Positions 25,858 to 34,226 of a stretch of 40,506 nt of DNA are shown piece after piece. The first letter of the stretch is position 1. Each line of letters starts with the position of its first letter. This DNA is from Paracoccus gahaiensis (GTDB taxonomy: Bacteria > Pseudomonadota > Alphaproteobacteria > Rhodobacterales > Rhodobacteraceae). Both the position numbers and the translations under genes were made by a program. The notes beneath the pieces are model-generated. The model saw only the letters and a list, made by a program, of their open reading frames with translations. It was not told the DNA's origin and did no database searches. The stretch is taken from assembly GCF_005048225.1 (NCBI RefSeq), contig NZ_SUNI01000025.1:1-40506 (forward strand), read 5' to 3'.

Positions 25858-27698
25858 TCGGCGGCCTCTTCGGTGCCCAGGAACCCGCCCGATTGCCGCG
25901 TCCAGTAGCGGGCATAGCGTCCGCCGCGCGCCAGCAGGGCGTCATGGCTACCCTGTTCGACGATCTCGCCATCCTCGATGACCAGGATACGGTCCAGTTC
26001 GGCGATGGTGGACAGGCGGTGGGCGATGGCCAGCACGGTCTTGCCGCGCATGGCGCGGGTCAGGGCGTCCTGCACCTGCGCCTCGACCTCGCTGTCCAAG
26101 GCACTGGTCGCTTCGTCCAGCACCAGGATCGGCGCGTCCTTGAGGAAGGCGCGGGCCAGCGCGATCCGCTGGCGCTGCCCGCCCGACAGCTTGACCCCGC
26201 GTTCGCCTAAATGCGCGTCATAGCCGGTGCGGCCCGCGTAATCCTCCAGCCCCAGGATGAAGTCATGCGCCTCGGCGGCGGTCGCGGCGGCGGTGATCTC
26301 GGCCTCGGTCGCGTCGGGGCGGCCATAGAGGATGTTGTCGCGGGCCGAGCGGTTGAACATCGCGGTCTCCTGCGTGACCATGGCGATCTGGCGGCGCAGG
26401 CTTTCCTGCGTGACCGCGCGCAGGTCGCGCCCGTCGATGCGGATCGCGCCGCCCTCGACATCGTAAAGCCGCAGGAGCAGCCCCACCAGGGTCGATTTCC
26501 CCGCCCCCGAGGCGCCGACGATGCCGATCTTCTCGCCCGCCGCGATGGTGACGGACATGTCGCGGATGCCGCCCTCGTCGCGGCCATAGGCGAAGGCCAC
26601 ATGGTCGAACTCGATCCGGCCCTGCACCCGGGTCAGCGCCTCGGCATCCGGGGCGTCGGTCAGGTCATGCGGCGGGGACAGGGTCTTCATCCCGTCCTCG
26701 ACCTCGCCGATGCTGCCCCACATGCCCATCAGGGCCATGCTGACCCATCCGGTCATCTGGGACAGCCGCATGGCGATGGCGCCCGAGGCCGCCACATCGC
26801 CCACCGTCGCCGCGCCGTCGCGCCACAGCATGATCGAGCCGCCGACCAGGATCACCGGCAGGATGCCCGCCACGAACATCAGCGACAGCCGGAACCAGGT
26901 GGACACGACGCCGAAATCCAGCGCGCGTTCGCGAAAGCCCGCCATGGCGCCAAGGGCGGCCTGATCCTCGTGATCGGCATGGGCGAACAGCTTGACCGTC
27001 TTGATGTTGGTGATCGTGTCGACGACCTGCCCCGTGACATTGGCGCGGGCCGAGGCGCGCGCCCCCGATTTGGCCCGGATGCGCGGCAGGAAGAAGCGGA
27101 TCAGAAAGCCATAGCTGGCCAGCCAGGCGACCAGCGCCAGCGCCCCCCAGGCATCCACGCCCAAGAGGAACACCGCCGAGCCGATGACCGAGGCCAGCGC
27201 GAAGGCCACCACGTTCACCATCTCGGATGCCACATCGGTGACGGCGCGGGCGGTCTGCATCTGCTTCTGCGCCAGCCGCCCGGCAAAGTCGTTGTCGAAA
27301 AAGGTCACCGCATGGCCCATCGTCCAGCGATGAAGGCGCGACAGCACCAGGGGCAGGATGTTCGGCCCGATGATGACGTTGGAGCTGGCGGTCGAGAGGC
27401 CGAAGACGGCGGGACGGATCACCAGGAAGAAGCCCGCGAACAGCGCGACCAGCCCCCAGTTGTCCGCCCAGAAGGTGCCGGGCGGGCTGCCCGCCACCGC
27501 ATCGACGACCAGCCCCAGCAGCAGGGCCGAGACGACATCCGCCATGCCGCCAAGCGCCGAGGCGAAGGCCGCGAATCCCAAACCCGGCCAGGCTCCCGAC
27601 AGGCACCAGCGGAAGAAGGCCAGCAGGGTGGCGGGCGGCGCGCCCTCGGCGGGGCGAAAGGCGTCGACCATGCGGCCGAAGCGGGCGTGAAGGCTCAT
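25854..27698 (-). CDS. ABC exporter, fused membrane and ATPase domains
   Basis: A 614-aa half-transporter that would act as a dimer in the inner membrane. Six hydrophobic segments lie in residues 30-335, then an ATPase domain with Walker A GASGAGKS (395-402), signature LSGGQ (504-508), Walker B ILVLDEA (524-530) and the H-loop AHRLS. It belongs to the MsbA/multidrug branch; substrate (lipid, drug, peptide) cannot be told. The ATG at 27698 overlaps the cca stop as ATGA; the frame stays open upstream inside cca but without meaning. Confidence 0.9.
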   Translation of the reverse strand: MSLHARFGRMVDAFRPAEGAPPATLLAFFRWCLSGAWPGLGFAAFASALGGMADVVSALLLGLVVDAVAGSPPGTFWADNWGLVALFAGFFLVIRPAVFGLSTASSNVIIGPNILPLVLSRLHRWTMGHAVTFFDNDFAGRLAQKQMQTARAVTDVASEMVNVVAFALASVIGSAVFLLGVDAWGALALVAWLASYGFLIRFFLPRIRAKSGARASARANVTGQVVDTITNIKTVKLFAHADHEDQAALGAMAGFRERALDFGVVSTWFRLSLMFVAGILPVILVGGSIMLWRDGAATVGDVAASGAIAMRLSQMTGWVSMALMGMWGSIGEVEDGMKTLSPPHDLTDAPDAEALTRVQGRIEFDHVAFAYGRDEGGIRDMSVTIAAGEKIGIVGASGAGKSTLVGLLLRLYDVEGGAIRIDGRDLRAVTQESLRRQIAMVTQETAMFNRSARDNILYGRPDATEAEITAAATAAEAHDFILGLEDYAGRTGYDAHLGERGVKLSGGQRQRIALARAFLKDAPILVLDEATSALDSEVEAQVQDALTRAMRGKTVLAIAHRLSTIAELDRILVIEDGEIVEQGSHDALLARGGRYARYWTRQSGGFLGTEEAAE

Positions 27699-28852
27699 GT
27701 CGGATCCTCTTCGGCCAGCAGCGCCGCGTCGATCAGCGCGGGGGCGGGCAGGGTGAAGCCCGAGGCGATCCAGGCGGCCTCGGCGGCCTTCAGCGCGCGG
27801 CCAAGCGCCGGACCCTCCAGCGGGGCCAGGTCGGCGGCGGCGATGGGCATCGGGATCTCGGTGGCGGCGGCGATGCGCGCGGACAGGTCGGGGGGCAGGG
27901 GGTGGCCTTGCGCCGCCCTCAGCACCGCATGGTCGGCGGCGGCCTCGGGGGACAGGCGGAAGGCGGCCTCGTCCAGCGACCAGTCCCTGGCGCGGGCCTG
28001 ATGCAGCGCGGACAGGGCGCGCGCCTCGGCCCGCGACAGGCGCAGGTCGGGGGCGGGACCTGTGGGGCACAGCGCCGCCAGACGACGCAGCCAGCCGCCC
28101 GGCGCGGGCTCGGCGGCCAGCAGGGCATCCAGCGCCGCGGGATCGGCGCCGGGCAGCACCAGATCCAGCACCCCGGTCTGGGCCATCAACGCGACCGCCG
28201 GGCCGGGATCGGGGGCGGCCAGCAGCTTCTTCGTCTCGGCCCCGATGCGCTCGCGGGCGATACGGGACAGGCCGTCCCGATGGGCGGCGCAGGCAGCGAC
28301 GGCAGCGGGGTCGGCCTGCCGGCCATAGCGCGCGAAGAAGCGGAAGAAGCGCAGGATGCGCAGGTAATCCTCGGCAATCCGGGCCTCGGGGTCGCCCACG
28401 AAGCGCAGATGCCGCGCCGCCAGATCGGGCAGGCCGCCCACCGGGTCGATCACCTGCCCCGAAGCGTCGGCATAGAGCGCGTTCATCGTGAAATCGCGCC
28501 GCGCTGCATCCTCGGCCAGGTCGGTCGAGAAGGCGACGGTGGCGTGGCGGCCGTCGGTCTCGATATCGCGGCGGAAGGTGGTGACCTCGAAGCCTTGGCC
28601 ATCCGCCACCAGCGTCACGGTGCCGTGGTCGATCCCCGTGGGCACGGCGCGCAGCCCCGCCGCGCGGGCCAGGGCCTGCACGCGGTCGGGCGTCGCGTCG
28701 GTGGCGATGTCGATATCATCCACCGGCTCGCCCAGCAGGGCATTGCGCACCACGCCGCCCACCAGCCAGGCCCCGTCGCCTTGCGCCTGAAGGGCGTCCA
28801 ACACGCGCCGCAGGGCTGGGTCCTGCAGGATCTGCGGGGGTAGCTGCGTCAT
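27695..28852 (-). CDS. cca: CCA tRNA nucleotidyltransferase
   Basis: Class II nucleotidyltransferase of 385 aa that adds or repairs the CCA end of tRNAs. Seen are the nucleotidyl site WLVGGVVRNALLG and DDIDIAT (residues 30-51, with Asn instead of Asp after Arg), the RRDFTMNALY motif and the ARIAEDYLRILRFFRFFARYG neck helix. A poly(A) polymerase role cannot be excluded from sequence alone, but the size fits alphaproteobacterial Cca. Start and stop overlap the genes on either side by 4 nt. Confidence 0.92.
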   Translation of the reverse strand: MTQLPPQILQDPALRRVLDALQAQGDGAWLVGGVVRNALLGEPVDDIDIATDATPDRVQALARAAGLRAVPTGIDHGTVTLVADGQGFEVTTFRRDIETDGRHATVAFSTDLAEDAARRDFTMNALYADASGQVIDPVGGLPDLAARHLRFVGDPEARIAEDYLRILRFFRFFARYGRQADPAAVAACAAHRDGLSRIARERIGAETKKLLAAPDPGPAVALMAQTGVLDLVLPGADPAALDALLAAEPAPGGWLRRLAALCPTGPAPDLRLSRAEARALSALHQARARDWSLDEAAFRLSPEAAADHAVLRAAQGHPLPPDLSARIAAATEIPMPIAAADLAPLEGPALGRALKAAEAAWIASGFTLPAPALIDAALLAEEDPT

Positions 28853-29439
28853 AACGACAGCCTGCGGGCCAGCCCCAGAAGGATGCGCGCGGTCGCCCCC
28901 CAGAGGTAATAGGGCCCAAAGGGCGCCGCGTGATAGCTGCGCCAGCCGCCCCGCCAGCGCCGCCGCTCGATCCGGTAGCGCGCGGGGTCGGCGATATGGT
29001 CGAAGGGCAGGGTGAAGACCTCCTGCACCTCGCCCGCCTCGGGAACGGGGGTGAAGGGACCGCGGATCACCGCCAGCACCGGGGTGACGGCAAAGCCGGT
29101 GACGGTGCGATGGGGCGGCAGGGTGCCCAGGATGCGCACCTGCGCGGGGTCCAGCCCCACCTCCTCGCGCGCCTCGCGCAAGGCGGCGGCCACCGCATCC
29201 GCATCGCCCGGATCGACCTTGCCGCCGGGCAGGGCGATCTGGCCCGGATGGTGGCGCAGCCCCGAGGCGCGCTTGGTCAGCACCAGCCGCCCGTCACCCT
29301 CGTGAAAGGCCGCCAGAACGCCCGCCGCGCGCAGGGGTGCTGCGGGCGGCGCGACCTCGGGGTTCAGGTCGTAATCCGAACTGGGCCCTGCCGGCGCCCG
29401 CAATGCATCCGTCAGGCGGCGTTCGGACCAGATCGTCAC
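28849..29439 (-). CDS. NudL-type Nudix hydrolase (probable CoA pyrophosphatase)
   Basis: A 196-aa Nudix protein. The segment LTKRASGLRHHPGQIALPGGKVD followed by ALREAREEVGLDP matches the UPF0035/NudL signature preceding and including the Nudix box; the first acidic residue of the box is Asp, as is normal in that family. Members cleave coenzyme A to phosphopantetheine and 3',5'-ADP. The start is GTG at 29439, overlapping the hslO stop as GTGA; any upstream ATG lies inside hslO. Confidence 0.85.
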   Translation of the reverse strand: MTIWSERRLTDALRAPAGPSSDYDLNPEVAPPAAPLRAAGVLAAFHEGDGRLVLTKRASGLRHHPGQIALPGGKVDPGDADAVAAALREAREEVGLDPAQVRILGTLPPHRTVTGFAVTPVLAVIRGPFTPVPEAGEVQEVFTLPFDHIADPARYRIERRRWRGGWRSYHAAPFGPYYLWGATARILLGLARRLSL

Positions 29440-30461
29440 TCGGCCGCCTTGTCGCTGCCCGAGATCGGGTTGCCCTCGGCGTCGATCACCGCCTCGAAGC
29501 CCAGGCTGAGGGGGTCGAACTCGTAATGCGCCCCGCAGAACTGGCAATCGGCGGTCACGATCCCCTCGGGCGTGGTCATGTGGCCGATATCCTTGGCCGA
29601 ATAGATGGCCAGCGTGTCGCGCACCCGGTCCGCCGTGCAGGAGCAGCCGAACTCAACCCGATGGGCATCGAAGACGCGCGGGGTCTCCTCGTGGAAGAGG
29701 CGCAGCAGCAGGTCGGTGGGGCCCACGGTGGGGCCGATCAGCTCCAGCGTCTCGACCGTGTCCAAGAGGATGTTGGCGCGGTTCCAATCCTCGGATTCCG
29801 CGCCCTGCAGGATGTCGGCAGCGGCGATCAGCCCGTTCTCGCCGGTGCCACCCTCGGAGGGCGAGACGGGCTGGGCGGGCAGGGTCTGCAGCATGATGCC
29901 GCCCGCCCGCCATAGGGCCGGCTGGCCCGCGACACGCGACAGGCCCGAGGCCAGCTGGAACCGGGTCGGCAGCTGTTCGGATTGCGCAAAATAGGTCTGC
30001 GCGCAGGCCGACAGCGTGCCCCCGGTCAGCGGCGTGATGCCCTGATAGGGGGTGCTGCCCGGTCCCTGGTCGATCAGGATGGCGAAATAGCCGTCGCCGA
30101 TCTGATCGAAGGGCGCGCGCGCATCCAGCCGGTCGGCGTCGAAGCTGGCCCAGGCCCGGATGCGGGCGGGCTTGTCCTCGCCCTCGGGCGCGAAGTAATC
30201 GGCGGCGATGGTGCGGATCGCACCGTTCCCGCGCACCTGCAGGCTGAGCTTCCAGCGCAGCTTGACGGTCGGCCCGATCAGCGCGGTCAGCAGCGCGATC
30301 TCGGCCACCAGCGCGCTGACGGCGGGGGGGTAGTCGTGGCGCGACAGGACATGGTCCAGCACCCCGTCCAGACGCACCACCCGGCCGCGGATGGCCGAGC
30401 GGTCAAGCTGGAAGGGCAGGACCGTATCGTCCCAGGCTATCTGGTTGATCTTGTTCATCAT
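29436..30461 (-). CDS. hslO: Redox-regulated chaperone Hsp33
   Basis: A cytoplasmic holdase switched on by oxidation. The 341-aa protein has the N-terminal HSP33 fold (FQLDRSAIRGRVVRLD, TVKLRWKLSLQVRGNG) and the C-terminal zinc-binding cysteines in FGCSC and DCQFCGAHY, which act as the redox switch. AAGGA precedes ATG 30461 (30458 is the alternative). It heads a run of five genes overlapping by 4 nt each and has a good promoter. Confidence 0.94.
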   Translation of the reverse strand: MMNKINQIAWDDTVLPFQLDRSAIRGRVVRLDGVLDHVLSRHDYPPAVSALVAEIALLTALIGPTVKLRWKLSLQVRGNGAIRTIAADYFAPEGEDKPARIRAWASFDADRLDARAPFDQIGDGYFAILIDQGPGSTPYQGITPLTGGTLSACAQTYFAQSEQLPTRFQLASGLSRVAGQPALWRAGGIMLQTLPAQPVSPSEGGTGENGLIAAADILQGAESEDWNRANILLDTVETLELIGPTVGPTDLLLRLFHEETPRVFDAHRVEFGCSCTADRVRDTLAIYSAKDIGHMTTPEGIVTADCQFCGAHYEFDPLSLGFEAVIDAEGNPISGSDKAAE

Positions 30462-30510
30462 CAATCCTTGACATGGCAGCGGCACCGCCCTGGCGGGCCC
30501 GGTTGCGCCC

Positions 30511-30538
30511 AATATAGGGCATTTGGCGGCGATCCCAA
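30511..30538 (-). promoter_or_regulatory. Promoter of the hslO operon
   Basis: On the minus strand TTGGGA (30533-30538) and TATATT (30511-30516) are 16 nt apart; shifting the -35 by one base gives 17. The transcript would begin near 30504, about 43 nt before hslO. Confidence 0.6.
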
Positions 30539-30550
30539 GGGGGCCCGGCC

Positions 30551-30576
30551 CCGGGCGGCTTTCCCGCGCCGCCCGG
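30551..30576. repeat. GC-rich hairpin between divergent genes
   Basis: Arms CCGGGCGGC (30551-30559) and GCCGCCCGG (30568-30576) with an 8-nt loop lie between hslO and the Nudix gene. There is no T-run; role unknown. Confidence 0.4.
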
Positions 30577-30615
30577 CCGGGGTATCAGGGGGCATCAGAC
30601 AGACAGGTGCACCGC

Positions 30616-31059
30616 ATGACCCCGCGCTATGGACAACCGCCCCGGGCCGGGCAGCCCTATCGCCGCCGGCCCGGCGCCTATGCGATCCTGTGGCGCGACG
30701 GGCGCCTGCTGCTGACGCATCAGCAGGCGCCCATCCCGGAATTCCAGCTGCCCGGCGGCGGGATCGATCCCGGAGAGCATGCGCTGGCCGCCCTGCATCG
30801 CGAGGTGGCCGAGGAGACCGGCTGGATCATCGGCGGCGCGCGGCTTCTGTCCAGCTATCGCCGGTTCTGCTTCATGCCGGATTACGACATGCATGCCGAG
30901 AAGCGCTGCCAGATCTGGCTGGCCCGCCCGATCCGGCGCCTGTCCGCCCCGACGGAGGCCGGCCACAGCGCACATTGGATGACGCCCGACCGGGCGCTTC
31001 CGGCGCTGGTCGATCCGGGGTCGCGCGCGGTGCTGCGGGCCTTCCTGGCGCGGGGCTAG
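30616..31059 (+). CDS. Nudix hydrolase, substrate unknown
   Basis: A 147-aa Nudix protein. The box GGGIDPGEHALAALHREVAEETG is complete and the flanking GAYAILWRDGRLLLTHQQAP and FQLPGGG are typical. The substrate (nucleotide, sugar-nucleotide or other diphosphate) cannot be inferred. The ATG at 30616 follows AGGTG; upstream in-frame codons are low-complexity. Its stop TAG and the stop of the convergent phosphatase gene share the palindrome CTAG, so the two frames overlap by three bases. Confidence 0.85.
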   Translation: MTPRYGQPPRAGQPYRRRPGAYAILWRDGRLLLTHQQAPIPEFQLPGGGIDPGEHALAALHREVAEETGWIIGGARLLSSYRRFCFMPDYDMHAEKRCQIWLARPIRRLSAPTEAGHSAHWMTPDRALPALVDPGSRAVLRAFLARG

Positions 31060-32345
31060 GGGCCGTTCTCCAGCCGGATCACCCGGCCCGTGGCGTGGAA
31101 CTCGACCAGCAGGGCCGACATGTCGTCCTGACGTTCGCCCCGGCAGAATTCCGACACCGACCAGGTCATCGATTCCAGGAAGGCATGGCCCTGCAGCAGG
31201 GCATTGGTGCGCATCACCGCATCCAGCCCCTCGGCCCCCAGCTGCCGTCCGTCGGGGGCCGCAGCCTCGGTGATCCCGTCCGAGGTGATCAGCAGGCGGT
31301 CGCCGGGCAGCAGCGTCACCTCGATCTCGTCGAACAGCGGGTCCTCGAACAGGCCGATGGGCATGCCGCCCCGTCCCAGATGGGTGATCGTGCCGTCGGC
31401 CCGCTGCAGGGCGGGATGGGGATGGCCCGCCTGCACCATGCGCACCTGCCCGGTCAGCCGGTCCAGCTCGCCATAGATCATCGTGAAATAGGTGTCGGTG
31501 CTCATCTCCTCCAGCATCATGGCGTTGAAGAACTGCGCCAGCGCGGCGGGGCCCGCCCCCCCGGCCGCGTCCTGCGCGCCGCGCTGCGCGATGTTGCCGT
31601 CGGCGGCGGCCGACAGATGGACGGAGAGCTGCGCCGTCAGCAGCGCCGCCGTCACACCATGCCCCGACACGTCCAGCGCATAGAGGCCAAGCCGGTCGGG
31701 GCCGATGGGAAAGAAGCCGACCAGATCGCCGCCGATATGGCCCGCCGGGCGCAGAAGCAGGCTGATCTCGAAGGGGCCGAACTGGCCCGAGCGTTCGCGC
31801 ACCAGCCCCTGCTGCAGCTTGCGCGCCTCGCACAGGTCCCGCTCCATCACGGCCTGCGCGTCGGACAGCTGCATCATGGCCTGGCGCAGATGGGCATTGG
31901 TCTCCTGCAATTCCTCCTGGATGCGCAGGATGCGTTCGCAGGCGGAGAGGCGGGCCAGCAGATCCTGCGCGATGACCGGCTTGGTCAGGAAATCGTCGAC
32001 CCCCGCCTCCAGCCCCGCGCTGATGGCCTGCGCGGCGGTGTCGGTGGTCTGCAGCAGGACATAGCCGTAATTGCTGCGCGGCAGGCGGCGGAAAGCGGTG
32101 CAGAAGTCCAGCCCCGACATGTCGGTCATCGCCCAGTCCGTCAGCACCAGATCGGGCGACAGGCGCGTGCACAGATCCAGCGCCTCGGCGCCCGAGGCGG
32201 CCTCGATCACCTCGTAGCCGCCCATCTTCAGCAGGCCCCCCAGCACCCGCCGCCAGGCCGCGCTGTCATCGACCAGCAGCACGAGGCGGCGGGGCCGGGG
32301 CCGGGGCGGACCGAAGACGGGGCTGGGGCGATTCGCGACTGTCAT
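31056..32345 (-). CDS. Response regulator with PP2C-type (RsbU/SpoIIE) phosphatase domain
   Basis: A 429-aa cytoplasmic signalling protein. The receiver domain spans about 20-135, with Asp26/Asp27, phospho-acceptor Asp70 (LVLTDWAMTD) and Lys122. A coiled linker follows (residues 140-180), then a PP2C/SpoIIE phosphatase domain from about 190, with GHIGGDLVGFF, LDVSGHGVTAAL and ITSDGITEA. Such proteins dephosphorylate anti-anti-sigma factors in partner switching. The architecture is that of RbaY of Rhodobacter capsulatus, which influences gene transfer agent production; orthology is an inference. The divergent neighbour encodes an Hpt-like protein. Confidence 0.88.
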   Translation of the reverse strand: MTVANRPSPVFGPPRPRPRRLVLLVDDSAAWRRVLGGLLKMGGYEVIEAASGAEALDLCTRLSPDLVLTDWAMTDMSGLDFCTAFRRLPRSNYGYVLLQTTDTAAQAISAGLEAGVDDFLTKPVIAQDLLARLSACERILRIQEELQETNAHLRQAMMQLSDAQAVMERDLCEARKLQQGLVRERSGQFGPFEISLLLRPAGHIGGDLVGFFPIGPDRLGLYALDVSGHGVTAALLTAQLSVHLSAAADGNIAQRGAQDAAGGAGPAALAQFFNAMMLEEMSTDTYFTMIYGELDRLTGQVRMVQAGHPHPALQRADGTITHLGRGGMPIGLFEDPLFDEIEVTLLPGDRLLITSDGITEAAAPDGRQLGAEGLDAVMRTNALLQGHAFLESMTWSVSEFCRGERQDDMSALLVEFHATGRVIRLENGP

Positions 32346-32370
32346 GACCTGCTACCTAGCCCGGTGCCGG

Positions 32371-32385
32371 TAAAGTCGCGGTTAA
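32371..32385. promoter_or_regulatory. CtrA-like site between the phosphatase and Hpt-like genes
   Basis: TAAA-N7-TTAA differs by one base from the CtrA consensus TTAA-N7-TTAA and lies 26 nt upstream of the phosphatase ATG. A single imperfect match is weak evidence. Confidence 0.3.
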
Positions 32386-32469
32386 GACGCCCGGCCCCGC
32401 ACGCATTAAACAATTGGCAAGCCGGTGGGGCTAGAACGGGAACAGGGACGATTCGAAAGGCGGCGTCAC

Positions 32470-32829
32470 ATGATCGACTGGAAGCGGGTGCTCGATCTGC
32501 GCGACAAGGTGGGCCCCGACCGTCTGGTCGCGCTTCTGGACCGGGCGCTGCTGGACATCGAGATGCGGCTGCGAAGTCTGGACACCCGCCCGCAGGATCT
32601 GGCGCGGGAGCTGCCCGTCCTGCGCCGGGCCGCGGCCGAGATGGGGTTCCTGAGCTGCCTGTCCCTGTGCTGCAAGGCCGAGGAGCAGCTGGCCCGACAG
32701 GGACATCTGGATCTGGGCACGGCGGCGCTGAAGGCCAGCTTCGGCCATGCGCGTCAGACCTTCCTGCGCGATCTGCCGCTGGTGATGGCCCGGGCACCCT
32801 CGGGCGGCGGGCCGCCCCGCCCGCCGTGA
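32470..32829 (+). CDS. Hpt-like helical protein lacking the phospho-accepting histidine
   Basis: A 119-aa all-helical protein (VLDLRDKVGPDRLVALLDRALLDIE, then LPVLRRAAAEMGFLSCLSLCCKAEEQL). The spacing and the LxxxAxxMG segment resemble a histidine phosphotransfer domain, but by my alignment the His position is occupied by Pro, so phosphotransfer is not expected. The start at 32470 follows AAGG at about ten bases. It diverges from the receiver-phosphatase gene and ends just before the convergent ilvA. A partner or docking protein for the receiver domain is a plausible but unproven role. Confidence 0.65.
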   Translation: MIDWKRVLDLRDKVGPDRLVALLDRALLDIEMRLRSLDTRPQDLARELPVLRRAAAEMGFLSCLSLCCKAEEQLARQGHLDLGTAALKASFGHARQTFLRDLPLVMARAPSGGGPPRPP

Positions 32830-32845
32830 GGGGAGGTGAGCGGGA

Positions 32846-34087
32846 TCAGACCAGCAATTCGGACAGGATCCCGTCATTGGTGATGTCGCGATAGGCGAAG
32901 CCCGACCCGTCCAGCCGCGCCATCAGCGCGGTCAGGTTGGCGGGGGCCGAGGTCTCGATCCCGATCAGCACCGAGCCGAAGTTGCGGGCCGATTTCTTCA
33001 GATATTCGAACCGCGCGATGTCGTCCTGGGGACCCAGCAGATCCAGGAAATCGCGCAGGGCGCCGGGGCGCTGCGGCATGCGCAGGACGAAATACTTCTT
33101 CAGCCCCTGGAAGCGCTGCGCGCGTTCCTTGACCTCGGGCAGGCGCTCGAAGTCGAAATTGCCGCCCGAGCAGACCGCGACCACGGTCTTGCCCGACAGG
33201 TCGCCCAAATCGCCCAGCACGTCCAGCGCCAGCGCGCCGGCGGGCTCCAGCACGATGCCCTCGGTGTTGAGCATCTCCAGCATGGTGCAGCAGATCCGGT
33301 CCTCGGGGGCCAGATGCACGTCGGCGGGTGCAAAGCGCGCCAGCGCCGCGAAGGGCAGGGCGCCGATCCGGGCCACCGCCGCGCCGTCGACGAAGCTGTC
33401 CACGCCGGGCAGCGTCACGGGGCCGCCCGCCTGCAGCGCGGCCTTCAGGCTGGCGCCGCCCAGGGGTTCGGCAAAGGCGAAGCGCGTCGCGGGCGCCTCG
33501 GTCTGCAGATACTGGCTGACGCCGGCCGACAGCCCGCCGCCGCCCACCGGCAGCACCACCAGATCGGGTGCGCGGCCCAGCTGCGTCAGCATCTCGAGGG
33601 CCACGGTCGCCTGCCCCTCGATCACGTCGGGCGCATCGAAGGGCGACAGGAACTGCGCGCCTTCCTCGGCGCAGAAGGCCTGCGCGGCGGCCAGGGTCTG
33701 GTCGAAATAGTCGCCGGTCAGCACGATGCGGATGGCATCGCCGCCGAACATGCGGGTCTTGTCGATCTTCTGCCCCGGGGTGGTGACCGGCATGAAGATC
33801 GTGCCCTGCGCGCCGAAATGGCGGCAGGCATAGGCCACGCCCTGCGCATGGTTGCCGGCGCTGGCGCAGACGAAATGCCCGGGCGCGCCGGGCGCGACCC
33901 GCTTGCGCATGGCGTTGAAGGCGCCGCGCAGCTTGTAGCTGCGCACGGGCGTCAGATCCTCGCGCTTGAGCCAGATCTCGGCGCCGAATTTCGCCGACAG
34001 GTGGTCGTTGCGTTGCAGGGGCGTGGGCTCGAACAGGTCGCGGATTGCGGCTTCGGCCAGGCGGACGGCGGCGGCAAAGTTTTCCAT
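32846..34087 (-). CDS. ilvA: Threonine dehydratase (threonine ammonia-lyase)
   Basis: PLP enzyme that converts threonine to 2-oxobutanoate, first step of isoleucine synthesis. The 413-aa protein has the PLP lysine in SYKLRGAFNAM (Lys52), the phosphate loop VGGGGLSAG and the serine/threonine dehydratase core to about 320. A single ACT-like C-terminal domain follows (KKYFVLRMPQRPGALRDFLDLLG), as in the shorter biosynthetic form of many bacteria. A 6-bp stem with AAAG loop lies 12-27 nt upstream of the ATG. Confidence 0.93.
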   Translation of the reverse strand: MENFAAAVRLAEAAIRDLFEPTPLQRNDHLSAKFGAEIWLKREDLTPVRSYKLRGAFNAMRKRVAPGAPGHFVCASAGNHAQGVAYACRHFGAQGTIFMPVTTPGQKIDKTRMFGGDAIRIVLTGDYFDQTLAAAQAFCAEEGAQFLSPFDAPDVIEGQATVALEMLTQLGRAPDLVVLPVGGGGLSAGVSQYLQTEAPATRFAFAEPLGGASLKAALQAGGPVTLPGVDSFVDGAAVARIGALPFAALARFAPADVHLAPEDRICCTMLEMLNTEGIVLEPAGALALDVLGDLGDLSGKTVVAVCSGGNFDFERLPEVKERAQRFQGLKKYFVLRMPQRPGALRDFLDLLGPQDDIARFEYLKKSARNFGSVLIGIETSAPANLTALMARLDGSGFAYRDITNDGILSELLV

Positions 34088-34226
34088 CCCCGCGCCATGC
34101 CGCGAAAGCGCGGCTTTGGCAAGGGTTCAGACCCGTGTCGATGCCGTCTTGTGGTCGGTTGAAAGGCCTTGGCCGGATCCTACAGATTAATCAATGCCGA
34201 AGAACCGGGGATGGCAGGAGAGAGAC

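Noticed and set aside
34119..34140. GGGTTCAGACCC, resembling a tRNA T-arm and possible integration site
   Set aside because: The T-loop lacks the conserved A, and no acceptor, D or anticodon arm can be folded around it.
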